This document shows, one piece after another, positions 51,763 through 61,730 of a stretch of DNA of 64,000 bases. This DNA is from Chitinophaga pinensis (GTDB lineage: Bacteria; Bacteroidota; Bacteroidia; Chitinophagales; CAIOSU01), in NCBI GenBank assembly GCA_945901065.1, contig CAMDKI010000005.1:158257-222256 (forward strand). Reading direction: 5' to 3'. A program made the translations under genes and the position numbers. The notes beneath the pieces are model-generated. The model was given only the letters and a program-made list of their open reading frames with translations. It did no database searches and was not told the DNA's origin. How positions within the stretch are numbered: the first letter of the stretch is position 1; each line of letters starts with the position of its first letter.

Positions 51763-52962
51763 ATGGAGATGCAAGACCCAATAACACCAGAACTGCTTAA
51801 AGATTATACAACCCTTAATCTTGGCCCTACGCATCCGGCAACGCATGGTATTTTCCAAAACGTGCTGAAGTTGGATGGTGAGGTCATTGTAGATACTGAG
51901 CAAACTGTTGGTTACATTCATCGTGCCTTTGAGAAAATTGCCGAGCGCCGTCCGTTCTACCAAGTTACAACGCTTACCGATAGGATGAACTATTGTTCAT
52001 CGCCTATTAATAACATTGGTTGGCATATGACGGTAGAGAAGTTGATACAGGTAGAGATACCAAAGCGTGCGCAGTACATTCGCGTCATCATCATGGAGCT
52101 TGCCCGTATTGCCGACCATATTATTTGCAATGCGGTTATAGGAGTGGATACCGGTGCTTTGACAGGCTTCACCTATATGTTCCAGTGGAGGGAGAAAATT
52201 TACGACATTTACGAACAGATTTGCGGTGCTAGGTTGACTACCAACATTGGCCGCATAGGTGGTATGGAACGCGACCTGAACGAAACTGCCATACGCCTGA
52301 TAAATGAGTTTTTGAGAGATTTTCCTAAGGTATTTGGCCAGTTTCGCAGTTTACTAGAGCGCAACCGCATATTTATGGATCGCGTTATTGGCACCGGCCC
52401 TATAAGCGCTGAGCGTGCCCTAAACTATGGTTTTACTGGGCCCAACTTACGTGCTGCTGGTGTAGATTATGATGTAAGGGTAATGAATCCGTACAGTTCA
52501 TATCAAGATTTCGATTTCAATATACCCATTGGCACCAGTGGAGATACTTACGATCGTTTTATGGTGCGCAATGAGGAGATGGTGGAGAGTATGAAAATCA
52601 TTAGGCAGGCATTGGATAATCTACCTGAAGGTAGGCACTTTGCCGATGTGCCGGAGTTCTATCTCCCTCCGAAAGAGGATGTATATACTAAGATGGAAGC
52701 GCTTATATGGCACTTCAAGATAGTGATGGGCGAGCAAGATGTGCCAATTGGCGAAGTATACCATAGTGTAGAGGGCGGCAATGGCGAGCTAGGATATTAC
52801 CTAGTAAGTGATGGCGGCCGCGCAGCATACCGCTTGCACTTCCGTAGGCCATGCTTCATTTACTACCAAGCATACCCCGAAATGATTAAAGGCAGCATGT
52901 TGAGTGATGCCATATTAACAATGAGTAGCATGAACGTAATTGCTGGCGAACTCGACGGCTGA
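51763..52962 (+). CDS. nuoD: NADH-quinone oxidoreductase subunit D
   Basis: A 399-aa (49 kDa type) subunit forming the quinone-binding pocket with NuoB. Motifs: LNLGPTHPATHGIF (with the His that contacts quinone), GYIHRAFEKIAERRPFYQ, RIGGMERDL and a C-terminus ending MSSMNVIAGELDG. Length is normal for separate NuoD. Confidence 0.97.
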   Translation: MEMQDPITPELLKDYTTLNLGPTHPATHGIFQNVLKLDGEVIVDTEQTVGYIHRAFEKIAERRPFYQVTTLTDRMNYCSSPINNIGWHMTVEKLIQVEIPKRAQYIRVIIMELARIADHIICNAVIGVDTGALTGFTYMFQWREKIYDIYEQICGARLTTNIGRIGGMERDLNETAIRLINEFLRDFPKVFGQFRSLLERNRIFMDRVIGTGPISAERALNYGFTGPNLRAAGVDYDVRVMNPYSSYQDFDFNIPIGTSGDTYDRFMVRNEEMVESMKIIRQALDNLPEGRHFADVPEFYLPPKEDVYTKMEALIWHFKIVMGEQDVPIGEVYHSVEGGNGELGYYLVSDGGRAAYRLHFRRPCFIYYQAYPEMIKGSMLSDAILTMSSMNVIAGELDG

Positions 52963-52992
52963 TTATAAAATCAATTTGGAACACGTACAACG

Positions 52993-53529
52993 ATGTCGGA
53001 AGTAAAGTTTAACGATGAAACGCTTGCGGTGGTGCACAACCTCATGAGGCGCTATCCTGAAGGTAGGCACAAGTCAGCCCTGCTGCCCATATTGCACTTA
53101 GCACAAGCTGAGTTTGGCGGTTGGTTAAGCCCAGCTACTATGGATTACGTGGCGTCGATATTGAATATAAAGCCTGTAGAGGTATATGAGGTAGCATCTT
53201 TTTACTCGATGTACAACCTTAACCCAGTGGGTAAATGTATGTTGGAGGTATGCCGCACCAGCTCGTGCTGGTTGCGCGGTGCCGACGACGTGATAAGGCA
53301 TATTGAAAAACGCCTTGAAATCAAAGTAGGGGAGACTACTGCCGACGGCATGTTCAGCCTTAAAGCGGTGGAATGCCTAGGTTCTTGCGGCACAGCCCCG
53401 ATGATGCAGGTGGGTAAGGATTATCATGAGAATTTAACACTTGAGAAAGTAGATGAACTGCTCACACAGTTTACCAATGAAGATAAGCACAGCAGATATT
53501 GCGATGCTAATACGTATCGCAAAAATTAA
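52993..53529 (+). CDS. nuoE: NADH-quinone oxidoreductase subunit E
   Basis: A 178-aa thioredoxin-fold [2Fe-2S] subunit of the NADH-oxidising module. Cluster Cys in LEVCRTSSCWLRG and VECLGSCGTAPMMQV. Ends with KHSRYCDANTYRKN, slightly longer than the minimal family. ATG 52993. Confidence 0.96.
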   Translation: MSEVKFNDETLAVVHNLMRRYPEGRHKSALLPILHLAQAEFGGWLSPATMDYVASILNIKPVEVYEVASFYSMYNLNPVGKCMLEVCRTSSCWLRGADDVIRHIEKRLEIKVGETTADGMFSLKAVECLGSCGTAPMMQVGKDYHENLTLEKVDELLTQFTNEDKHSRYCDANTYRKN

Positions 53530-53549
53530 GTACTGGCAAGATTTAAGTA

Positions 53550-54890
53550 ATGGGTAAGAAACTATTATTACAGAACGATAACGTACCAGGCATAGATACC
53601 TATGAGGTTTATCGCCAGCACGGGGGCTATACCTCGGTTGAGAAGGCATTTAAGATGACTTCTGACGAGGTAGTGGAAGAAGTTAAGAAATCAGGCTTGC
53701 GTGGCCGCGGTGGCGCGGGTTTTCCTACCGGCATGAAGTGGAGTTTTTTGGCCAAGCCTGAAGGTGTGCCTCGCTATTTGGTGTGTAATGCTGATGAAAG
53801 TGAGCCGGGTACGTTTAAAGATCGTTACCTAATGCAGCGCCACCCTCATTTGCTTATTGAGGGTATGATTGCCGCTAGTTATGCTTTGGGAGCCAATACA
53901 GCTTACATTTACATCCGTGGAGAGTATTTTTATATTGTAAATATTCTTGAGAAAGCCATTGAAGAAGCCTATACCGCAGGTTGGTTGGGCGATAATATAC
54001 AAGGCAGTGGTTATTCGCTTAACATGTATGTGCACCCCGGCGCTGGTGCGTATATTTGCGGAGAAGAGACCGCCTTGCTAGAATCATTAGAAGGCAAGCG
54101 TGGCAACCCACGTATCAAACCACCGTTCCCAGCAGTAAAAGGTTTGTATGCCTGCCCAACAGTGGTAAACAATGTAGAGACCATTGCAGCAGTGGTACCT
54201 ATCTTGAATATGGGTGGTGATGAGTATGCTAAAATCGGAATCGGTAAATCGACAGGTACTAAATTAATTTCTGCATCAGGCCATATCAAAAAGCCAGGTG
54301 TTTACGAAATTGAATTGGGGTTGCCAGTTGAAGAGTTCATATACTCCGAAGAGTACTGCGGTGGTATCCTAAATGATAAAAAATTGAAAGCAGTAGTGCC
54401 GGGTGGCTCATCTGTACCTATATTGCCAGCTGAATTGTCATTAAAGACACCAACAGGCGAACCTCGCTTAATGAGTTACGAATCATTGAGTGAAGGTGGC
54501 TTTGTTAGCGGTAGTATGTTGGGATCAGGCGGCTTTATTGTAATGGATGAAACCACCAGCATTGTTCGCAACTTGCATACATTCAATCGCTTTTATCATC
54601 ACGAAAGCTGCGGACAATGTAGCCCTTGCCGCGAAGGAACCGGCTGGATGGAGAAGATAACGCATAAAATACTGGATGGACACGGCACTTTAGCAGATAT
54701 AGACCTACTATGGGATATACAGCGTAAGATAGAAGGTAACACCATTTGCCCGTTGGGCGATGCCGCTGCTTGGCCCGTAGCTGCGGCTATACGCCATTTC
54801 CGCGAAGAGTTTGAAGAGTATGTTTCTAATCCATCTTCTATAGTGGATGTGAAACATTATTATAATATTCACAATTTGGTTGAAGCATAA
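53550..54890 (+). CDS. nuoF: NADH-quinone oxidoreductase subunit F
   Basis: A 446-aa NADH- and FMN-binding subunit. NADH and FMN motifs [48 protein letters not shown]; cluster N3 Cys in [14 protein letters not shown] and [13 protein letters not shown]. It delivers electrons from NADH to the rest of the peripheral arm. Confidence 0.97.
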   Translation: MGKKLLLQNDNVPGIDTYEVYRQHGGYTSVEKAFKMTSDEVVEEVKKSGLRGRGGAGFPTGMKWSFLAKPEGVPRYLVCNADESEPGTFKDRYLMQRHPHLLIEGMIAASYALGANTAYIYIRGEYFYIVNILEKAIEEAYTAGWLGDNIQGSGYSLNMYVHPGAGAYICGEETALLESLEGKRGNPRIKPPFPAVKGLYACPTVVNNVETIAAVVPILNMGGDEYAKIGIGKSTGTKLISASGHIKKPGVYEIELGLPVEEFIYSEEYCGGILNDKKLKAVVPGGSSVPILPAELSLKTPTGEPRLMSYESLSEGGFVSGSMLGSGGFIVMDETTSIVRNLHTFNRFYHHESCGQCSPCREGTGWMEKITHKILDGHGTLADIDLLWDIQRKIEGNTICPLGDAAAWPVAAAIRHFREEFEEYVSNPSSIVDVKHYYNIHNLVEA

Positions 54891-54895
54891 CTGAT

Positions 54896-55861
54896 ATGGC
54901 AAAAGTAACCATAGATGGCATAGAAATAGAAGTACCAGATGGAACATCCATCTTGCAGGCTGCTCGTATGATAGGACCAACGGTGGCACCACCTGCTATG
55001 TGCTTTTATACTAACCTGCCTAGTAGTGGCGGGTATTGCCGTACTTGCATGGTAGAGGTTACCAAGGGATCGGAAAAAGACCCAAGGCCCATGCCAAAGT
55101 TGGTGGCCAGCTGCCGCACACAGGTAATGGATGGCATGGTAGTTGGAAACCGCACTAGCGAAAAGGCCGTGGATGCCCGTAAAGGCGTGGTGGAGTTTTT
55201 GCTGTTGAACCACCCGCTGGATTGCCCCATTTGCGACCAAGCTGGAGAATGCCATTTGCAGGATTTGAGCTACGAGAATGGTTCGGCCAAAACACGTACC
55301 GACTTTGAGCGTCGTACGTTTGATAAGATAGATATTGGCGACAAGATACAACTGCACATGAACCGCTGTATTCTGTGCTACCGTTGTGTGAAGGTTGCCG
55401 ATCAGCTAACCCCTGAGCGCGTGCACGGTGTAATGAACCGCGGCGACCATAGCGAGATTTCGACTTACATTACCAAAGCGGTAGATAACGAGTTTTCAGG
55501 TAACATGATTGATGTATGCCCAGTAGGAGCTCTTACAGATAAAACCTTTAGATTTAAAAGCCGTGTTTGGTTTACTAAGCCAGTAACTGCCCACCGCGAT
55601 TGTGATAAGTGCTGCGGTAAAGTGGTGCTTTGGTATAAAGGCGAGGATGTATTGCGCGTAACTGGCCGTAAAGACCAATGGGGCGAGGTTGAAGAGTTTA
55701 TCTGCAACACTTGTCGTTTCGATAAGAAACGTACCAGTGACTGGGTTGTAGAAGGTCCTACTAATCTTAGCCGGCACTCTGTAATCTCTGCCAACCACTA
55801 CGAAAAGTTGGTGGTACCCAATGAATTGACACTTAACGATATTAAACCGCTCAACCCATAA
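54896..55861 (+). CDS. nuoG: NADH-quinone oxidoreductase subunit G, short form
   Basis: A 321-aa iron-sulphur subunit. N-terminal [2Fe-2S] (MCFYTNLPSSGGYCRTC), His-Cys3 (LDCPICDQAGECHLQDL) and [4Fe-4S] sites (CILCYRCVK, and the C-terminal CDKCCGKVV, ICNTCRF). It ends there: the ~550-residue molybdopterin-oxidoreductase-like domain of E. coli NuoG is absent. This short form is seen in other Bacteroidota, as I recall. The stop overlaps the nuoH ATG by one base. Confidence 0.93.
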   Translation: MAKVTIDGIEIEVPDGTSILQAARMIGPTVAPPAMCFYTNLPSSGGYCRTCMVEVTKGSEKDPRPMPKLVASCRTQVMDGMVVGNRTSEKAVDARKGVVEFLLLNHPLDCPICDQAGECHLQDLSYENGSAKTRTDFERRTFDKIDIGDKIQLHMNRCILCYRCVKVADQLTPERVHGVMNRGDHSEISTYITKAVDNEFSGNMIDVCPVGALTDKTFRFKSRVWFTKPVTAHRDCDKCCGKVVLWYKGEDVLRVTGRKDQWGEVEEFICNTCRFDKKRTSDWVVEGPTNLSRHSVISANHYEKLVVPNELTLNDIKPLNP

Positions 55862-56886
55862 TGGAATGGTTGCCCTTAATAGATAAGTCGGTTTTAATAC
55901 TGATTATATTCCTGATAAGCTTAGGAATAGCCGCATACAGCACGTATGCAGAGCGGAAAGTGGCTGCTTTTTTGCAAGATAGGATTGGCCCCAACCGCGC
56001 GGGACCGTTCGGTTTGCTTCAGCCAATTGCAGATGGAGTGAAGATGTTTATGAAGGAAGAAATCATCCCTTCAGCAGCGGATAAGTTCCTTTTTATGTTG
56101 GGGCCGTGCATATTTATGATGACGGCATTAATGACCAGTGCCGTAATACCTTGGGGTAAACCATTAGATATCGGTGGCTACCAAATGAATCTGCAAGTTG
56201 CTGATATCAATATTGGTGTGCTATATATTGTTGCTACAGCTTCAGTTGGCGTTTATGGCATCATGCTCGGCGGTTGGGCATCCAACAATAAGTTCTCGCT
56301 ATTGGGTGCTGTGCGCGCTTCTTCGCAAATGATTAGTTATGAGTTGGCCATGGGCCTCTCTATCATAGGCGTGCTGCTAATCTCAAACTCGTTGAGCCTT
56401 AGTGATATTGTAAAAGGGCAAGAAGGTTTCAATTGGAACATAATCTATCAACCCTTGGGTTTCTTGATTTTTCTCATTTGTGCCTTTGCTGAGTGTAATC
56501 GTGCTCCATTCGACCTTGCCGAATGCGAAACCGAGCTCGTAGGTGGCTATCATACAGAATACAGCTCTATGAAATTGGGTATGTTTTTGTTTGCGGAGTA
56601 TGTAAACATGTTTATATCCTCAGCCTTGATAGTTTGCCTTTTCTTTGGCGGCTACAACTTTCCAGGTATCGATAACTTAGATTTGCCACAGAACGTAGCC
56701 TCTATCATTAGCGTGGTTATCTTTTTCGCTAAAACCTTCTTTTTTATTTTCTTTTTTATGTGGATTCGTTGGACCATTCCTCGCTTCCGCTACGATCAAT
56801 TGATGAAACTTGGCTGGCAGATACTGTTACCTTTGTCCATATTTAATGTGGTAGCAACGGCTGCTTGGCTAACATTTGTAAAATAA
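55861..56886 (+). CDS. nuoH: NADH-quinone oxidoreductase subunit H
   Basis: A 341-aa membrane subunit, about 8 helices, at the quinone chamber. Motifs: AERKVAAFLQDRIGPNRAGPFGLLQPIADGVKMF (shown as ERKVAAFLQDRIGPNRAGP) and EYSSMKLGMFLFAEY with the conserved Glu. ATG at 55861 shares a base with the nuoG stop. Confidence 0.97.
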   Translation: MEWLPLIDKSVLILIIFLISLGIAAYSTYAERKVAAFLQDRIGPNRAGPFGLLQPIADGVKMFMKEEIIPSAADKFLFMLGPCIFMMTALMTSAVIPWGKPLDIGGYQMNLQVADINIGVLYIVATASVGVYGIMLGGWASNNKFSLLGAVRASSQMISYELAMGLSIIGVLLISNSLSLSDIVKGQEGFNWNIIYQPLGFLIFLICAFAECNRAPFDLAECETELVGGYHTEYSSMKLGMFLFAEYVNMFISSALIVCLFFGGYNFPGIDNLDLPQNVASIISVVIFFAKTFFFIFFFMWIRWTIPRFRYDQLMKLGWQILLPLSIFNVVATAAWLTFVK

Positions 56887-56892
56887 ACAGTG

Positions 56893-57411
56893 ATGAAGCT
56901 TACGAACCGTTCAGTAGTTGTTTCGAAAAAGGAGCTTACCTGGAGTGAGAAACTTTATCTGCCTGCTATTACGCAAGGCCTTGGTATTACGATAAGCCAT
57001 TTTTTCAAAAAGAAAGCTACCGTGCAATACCCTGAAGTGGAGAAGCCACGTACCGAGATATGGCGCGGCCGTCACGTGCTAAAACGCGATGAAGAAGGCC
57101 GTGAGAACTGCACCGCTTGTGGTCTTTGCGCTGTTGCTTGCCCAGCGGAGGCTATTACCATGGAAGCAGCCGAGCGCATGAAAGGGGAAGAGCACCTTTA
57201 CCGAGAAGAAAAGTATGCGGCAACTTACGAGATAAACATGCTTCGTTGCATTTTTTGTGGACTTTGTGAAGAAGCCTGCCCAAAAGATGCAATTTACCTT
57301 ACCGACCGTTTAGTTTCACCAGAGTATGATCGTCAAGATTTTATCTATGGCAAAAATAAGTTGGTGGAAAAAATAGATGACCGCATTGATATTGTACCAC
57401 GTAAAAAGTAA
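56893..57411 (+). CDS. nuoI: NADH-quinone oxidoreductase subunit I
   Basis: A 172-aa subunit with two [4Fe-4S] clusters (N6a, N6b): CTACGLCAVACP and CIFCGLCEEACP. ATG 56893 is chosen over a GTG one codon before it. A 71-nt gap, the largest in the operon, separates it from nuoJ. Confidence 0.96.
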   Translation: MKLTNRSVVVSKKELTWSEKLYLPAITQGLGITISHFFKKKATVQYPEVEKPRTEIWRGRHVLKRDEEGRENCTACGLCAVACPAEAITMEAAERMKGEEHLYREEKYAATYEINMLRCIFCGLCEEACPKDAIYLTDRLVSPEYDRQDFIYGKNKLVEKIDDRIDIVPRKK

Positions 57412-57482
57412 CATAAATTGTAAATCTTTGCGGTTTAGAAACAAGTATAATCACAAACACAACTAGCAACCACAATACGTTC

Positions 57483-57977
57483 ATGGCACAATACATTTTT
57501 TACGCACTTTCCATAGTCACTATACTTAGTGCCTTATACGTGGTATTTGCCAAAAGCCCCATGTATAGCGTAATAGCGATGATTGTGTGCTTCTTTTCAA
57601 TAGCTGGACACTACGTTTTGTTAAATGCCCAATTCTTAGCTATTGTGCACGTTATAGTTTATGCCGGCGCTATTATGGTGTTATTCCTGTTTGTAGTAAT
57701 GTTGCTCAACCTAAACCAAGAACCCGATAAATCTCACGGAAAACTCTTACGGGTGGCTGCCGCAATATCAGGCGGTATGCTGTTTTTGGTGCTGTTGCTC
57801 TCACTTAATACATCAGAAACTGGCACCTTTATTTTGCCAGAGAAATCAGATATTGGGCTGGTAGAGCATGTAGGCAAAAAGCTATTTAACGAATACGTAT
57901 TGCCATTCGAGATATCATCTGTATTGTTGCTTTCAGCAATCATTGGTTCGGTAGTTTTGGCTAAAAAAGAATCATAA
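57483..57977 (+). CDS. nuoJ: NADH-quinone oxidoreductase subunit J
   Basis: A 164-aa membrane subunit with five helices. [29 protein letters not shown] is the family's conserved pi-bulge helix region (seen in pieces [20 protein letters not shown]). Two nt from nuoK. Confidence 0.95.
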   Translation: MAQYIFYALSIVTILSALYVVFAKSPMYSVIAMIVCFFSIAGHYVLLNAQFLAIVHVIVYAGAIMVLFLFVVMLLNLNQEPDKSHGKLLRVAAAISGGMLFLVLLLSLNTSETGTFILPEKSDIGLVEHVGKKLFNEYVLPFEISSVLLLSAIIGSVVLAKKES

Positions 57978-57979
57978 CC

Positions 57980-58300
57980 ATGGAAAACGCATTAGTTTCT
58001 GTTCCGCACAACTGGTACCTGCTTTTAAGCAGCCTACTATTTTGTATAGGGGTTATGGGTGTGCTGTTTCGCAGGAATGTAATTGTGATACTGATGTGCA
58101 TTGAGCTGATGCTTAACTCGGTAAACTTGCTGCTGGTATCATTTTCGGCCTATGCGCAGAATGCCGATGGGCAAGTTTTTGTATTTTTTGTGATGGTAGT
58201 AGCAGCCGCTGAAGTAGCGGTAGGATTGGCTTTAATTGTGAGTATTTACAGAAACGTGGCCAGTACGGACATAGATAGCATGAAAAAATTAAAATGGTAA
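57980..58300 (+). CDS. nuoK: NADH-quinone oxidoreductase subunit K
   Basis: A 106-aa three-helix subunit with conserved Glu residues in [15 protein letters not shown] and [15 protein letters not shown]. Normal length. Confidence 0.96.
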   Translation: MENALVSVPHNWYLLLSSLLFCIGVMGVLFRRNVIVILMCIELMLNSVNLLLVSFSAYAQNADGQVFVFFVMVVAAAEVAVGLALIVSIYRNVASTDIDSMKKLKW

Positions 58301-58341
58301 TCGTCGGCAAATTGTTTGTTTGACTTAAAGATTTTGTTTCA

Positions 58342-60273
58342 GTGAACGACCAGATAACCAACTCTTCATTACTAACCATACTCAGTATACTGATACCGGT
58401 ATTTCCATTGGTGGGTTTCCTCATTAATGGCCTTCTTGGTAAAAGGGTGCCTGAGCCCATTGCTGGCTGGATAGGCAGCATTGCAGTTTTGGCATCATTT
58501 GTTTGTGCGGCTGCCATTTTCTTTACCTTGCCTGCTACCGAATCGCTTAGCTTCAACCTGTTCAATTGGATAGCTTACGCCAATTTAAACATCTCCTTCG
58601 GTTTCTTAATCGATCCTTTAACCATTACGATGCTATTGGTTATTACAGGCATCGGATTCCTAATCCACCTATACTCCATCAGCTACATGCATGGTGATGA
58701 GGGATTTACACGTTTCTTTACCTATCTCAACCTGTTTATTTTCTTTATGTTGTTGCTGGTAATGGGCAACAACTATTTGGTAATGTTTATCGGCTGGGAA
58801 GGTGTTGGGCTTTGCTCTTACTTGTTAATTGGTTTCTGGTTCAAAGAGCACGAAAACAATAATGCTGCTAAGAAAGCATTTATTATGAATAGGGTAGGAG
58901 ACTTGGGTTTCCTGCTAGGTATGTTTGCCTTGTTGATGCTTTTCGGCACATTAGATTATGCTTCCGTTGCTCAAGCAGTGCAAGGCTATCCGATTAATGA
59001 TGGATTGATTGTAGGCATTACGCTTCTGCTATTTATTGGTGCCATGGGTAAGTCGGCACAGATTCCATTGTACACCTGGCTGCCGGATGCAATGGCTGGT
59101 CCAACACCGGTTTCGGCTTTGATACACGCTGCCACCATGGTTACCGCTGGCATTTACATGATAGTGCGTTCCAACGTATTGTTTGCTATGGCACCTGCTA
59201 CTTTGGATGTGATATTGATTGTGGGCGTTGCAACCTGTGTAATGGCCGCCATCATCGGCCTCATGCAGAATGACATTAAAAAAGTATTGGCTTACTCCAC
59301 TGTTTCGCAGTTGGGATTGATGTTTGTGGCTTTGGGCTTGGGTGCTTTCAGCAGCGGCATGTTTCATGTAGTTACACACGCTTTCTTCAAGGCTTTGTTG
59401 TTCTTGGGCTCAGGTAGTGTTATCCATGCCCTTCATGGAGAGCAAGACATCCGCAAGATGGGTGGCCTAGGCAAGTACATCAAGATTACGTTTATAACCT
59501 TTATGATTGGCTCTTTGGCCATATCGGGTATTCCGCCGTTTGCAGGTTTCTTCTCTAAAGACGAAATTCTTGCCAAGACCTTTGAGCATAGCCCAGCAAT
59601 CTGGATTATCGTATCCCTAAGTTCGGCTTTAACGGCCTTTTATATGTTCCGTTTGGTGTACATTACCTTTTCTGGTAACTACCGTGGTACCGAAGAAACT
59701 CGCTCAAAAATCCATGAGTCACCGGCTTTGATTACCATTCCATTGATTATCCTAGCCATCCTATCCATCATCGGTGGCTTTATGGGCTTGCCAGCCATTA
59801 CGGGCCTTACCCACAAGTTTAGTACTTACTTGAGCAGCGTTACTGGTGCCTCTGCGGGTATTTTGCCAGATGCGCACCACCTTAGCCATGCCACGGAGTA
59901 TGTGTTGATTGGAGTTGCCGTGTTGGCGGCTATAGTAAGCATTTTGATAGCTCGATACATGTATGTTACCAAAGGCCAATTGCCAGCTAATAGCGATGCT
60001 GAACTGAATGGCTTACAGAAACTGGTGTCGAATAAGTTTTATGTGGATGAAGTGTACAATGCCGTTTTCGTGAAGCCAGTGGTGAAACTATCCACCCTAA
60101 TTTATGAATACGTAGATAAGCTAGTTGTGGATAATGTGGTGAACGGTGTAGCAAAGGTAACCGACTTATCTGGCCGTACTTTGCGATTGATGCAAACTGG
60201 TAGCACTACCTTTTATTTACTAGCCATGGTGTGTGGTATTGTTGTACTATTTGTAATCCGTTTACTCATATAA
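58342..60273 (+). CDS. nuoL: NADH-quinone oxidoreductase subunit L
   Basis: A 643-aa antiporter-like proton-pumping subunit with a long C-terminal lateral helix. GTG start at 58342. Motifs: WEGVGLCSYLLIGFW, GAMGKSAQIPLYTWLPDAMAGPTPVSALIHAATMVTAG (in pieces KSAQIPLYTWLPDAMAG, PVSALIHAATM), VTHAFFKALLFLGSGSVIHA with the key Lys and His residues. Confidence 0.97.
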   Translation: MNDQITNSSLLTILSILIPVFPLVGFLINGLLGKRVPEPIAGWIGSIAVLASFVCAAAIFFTLPATESLSFNLFNWIAYANLNISFGFLIDPLTITMLLVITGIGFLIHLYSISYMHGDEGFTRFFTYLNLFIFFMLLLVMGNNYLVMFIGWEGVGLCSYLLIGFWFKEHENNNAAKKAFIMNRVGDLGFLLGMFALLMLFGTLDYASVAQAVQGYPINDGLIVGITLLLFIGAMGKSAQIPLYTWLPDAMAGPTPVSALIHAATMVTAGIYMIVRSNVLFAMAPATLDVILIVGVATCVMAAIIGLMQNDIKKVLAYSTVSQLGLMFVALGLGAFSSGMFHVVTHAFFKALLFLGSGSVIHALHGEQDIRKMGGLGKYIKITFITFMIGSLAISGIPPFAGFFSKDEILAKTFEHSPAIWIIVSLSSALTAFYMFRLVYITFSGNYRGTEETRSKIHESPALITIPLIILAILSIIGGFMGLPAITGLTHKFSTYLSSVTGASAGILPDAHHLSHATEYVLIGVAVLAAIVSILIARYMYVTKGQLPANSDAELNGLQKLVSNKFYVDEVYNAVFVKPVVKLSTLIYEYVDKLVVDNVVNGVAKVTDLSGRTLRLMQTGSTTFYLLAMVCGIVVLFVIRLLI

Positions 60274-60277
60274 GGCC

Positions 60278-61726
60278 ATGTTGACGTTACTGCTTTTATT
60301 GTTTCCTTTAGTAGCCTCGTTGGTGGTTTTGGCGTCGGGCAATAAGCTCGCGGCAAAGCTGGCCTTGTTGTTTGCCGTGGTGGAGCTTGGCCTTACCGGC
60401 TATGGTCTTAGCGTTTTTCTACTAAGCGGCCCCGAGTTGTTCACGGTGTTCCAAGAATGGATTACCGACCCGAAGATCAGCCTTAACTTAGGCTTGGATG
60501 GCTTGAGCATGTTGATGGTATTGTTGACCAACTTCTTGCTACCCGTCATTATACTTACTAGCTTCAATCGCGTAATAGATAATGCCAAAGCATATTTTTC
60601 GCTGATATTAATGATGCAGTTCGCACTTTTGGGTGTATTTATGGCCAACGACGGTTTGCTGTACTATATCTTCTGGGAATTGGCGCTGATACCTATCTAC
60701 TTCATTGCGCTTAATTGGGGTGGGCCGAATCGGGTTCCAGTTACGCTGAAGTTCTTTATCTACACCTTGGCTGGCAGCCTGTTTATGTTGTTCGGTTTCA
60801 TTGCATTATACCACCTTAATCCAGGCAAGTCTTTCAACATTACCGAGCTATATAGTATGGTAATCTCTAAAGAAAACCAGGCTTGGCTCTTCTGGATGTT
60901 CTTTGTGGCATTTGCTATTAAAATACCGATTATCCCTTTCCATACTTGGCAGGCCGATACCTATAAAGAATCTCCAACTCAAGGCACCATGTTGCTTTCG
61001 GGTATTATGTTGAAAATGGGCACTTACAGCCTGCTCCGCTGGTTGCTACCAGTATTTCCCGAAGGCGTGGCTATGTGGACACCATTGATAATGGGCCTGT
61101 GTATCGCAGGTATTGTATATGCCTCCATCATCGCCATTATGCAAAAGGACTTGAAGCGCGTGTTGGCTTATTCGTCCGTAGCACACGTAGGGCTGATATC
61201 TGCCGGTATATTTACTTTAAACATAACTGGCCTAGAAGGTAGTGTTGTACAAATGCTATCTCACGGTGTGGTTGTGGTAGGCCTGTTCTTTGCAGCGGAT
61301 ATCATTTATCACCGCACCAATACTTTCGAGATTGATAAACTAGGAGGTATTCGAACAGCAGCGCCGCAGTTTAATACCTTATTTTTAATTATAGTATTGG
61401 CTAGTGTTGGCTTGCCGCTCACTAACAGCTTTATTGGCGAGTTCTTGTTGCTGTTGGGTGTGTTTCAATACAACTATATCGCAGCAGGTGTAGGCGGACT
61501 TACTATCATCCTAAGTGCAGTGTATATGTTCCGCATGTTCCAAAGGGTAATGCTCGGTAAAACCAACGAGGTTACCGTAAACTTTGCCGACTTGCACTGG
61601 AATGAGAAAGTAGTACTTTGGATATTGGTAATTGTCATTATCGCTGCGGGTATTTACCCACAACCGATTTTGGCTATTGCCGAACCCGCATTGAGAATTA
61701 TTTTGGATAACGCAGTATTGAACTAA
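60278..61726 (+). CDS. nuoM: NADH-quinone oxidoreductase subunit M
   Basis: A 482-aa antiporter-like subunit, about 14 helices. Motifs: FWELALIPIYF with the pumping Glu, FAIKIPIIPFHTWQADTYKESPTQGTMLLSG (pieces KIPIIPFHTWQADTY, SPTQGTMLLSG), AYSSVAHVGLI. Four nt after nuoL. Confidence 0.96.
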   Translation: MLTLLLLLFPLVASLVVLASGNKLAAKLALLFAVVELGLTGYGLSVFLLSGPELFTVFQEWITDPKISLNLGLDGLSMLMVLLTNFLLPVIILTSFNRVIDNAKAYFSLILMMQFALLGVFMANDGLLYYIFWELALIPIYFIALNWGGPNRVPVTLKFFIYTLAGSLFMLFGFIALYHLNPGKSFNITELYSMVISKENQAWLFWMFFVAFAIKIPIIPFHTWQADTYKESPTQGTMLLSGIMLKMGTYSLLRWLLPVFPEGVAMWTPLIMGLCIAGIVYASIIAIMQKDLKRVLAYSSVAHVGLISAGIFTLNITGLEGSVVQMLSHGVVVVGLFFAADIIYHRTNTFEIDKLGGIRTAAPQFNTLFLIIVLASVGLPLTNSFIGEFLLLLGVFQYNYIAAGVGGLTIILSAVYMFRMFQRVMLGKTNEVTVNFADLHWNEKVVLWILVIVIIAAGIYPQPILAIAEPALRIILDNAVLN

Positions 61727-61730
61727 CCCT

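Noticed and set aside
57412..57482. Possible internal promoter (AATCTTTG) between nuoI and nuoJ
   Set aside because: The box has a mismatch in the key T of TA and no -33 element at the right distance.
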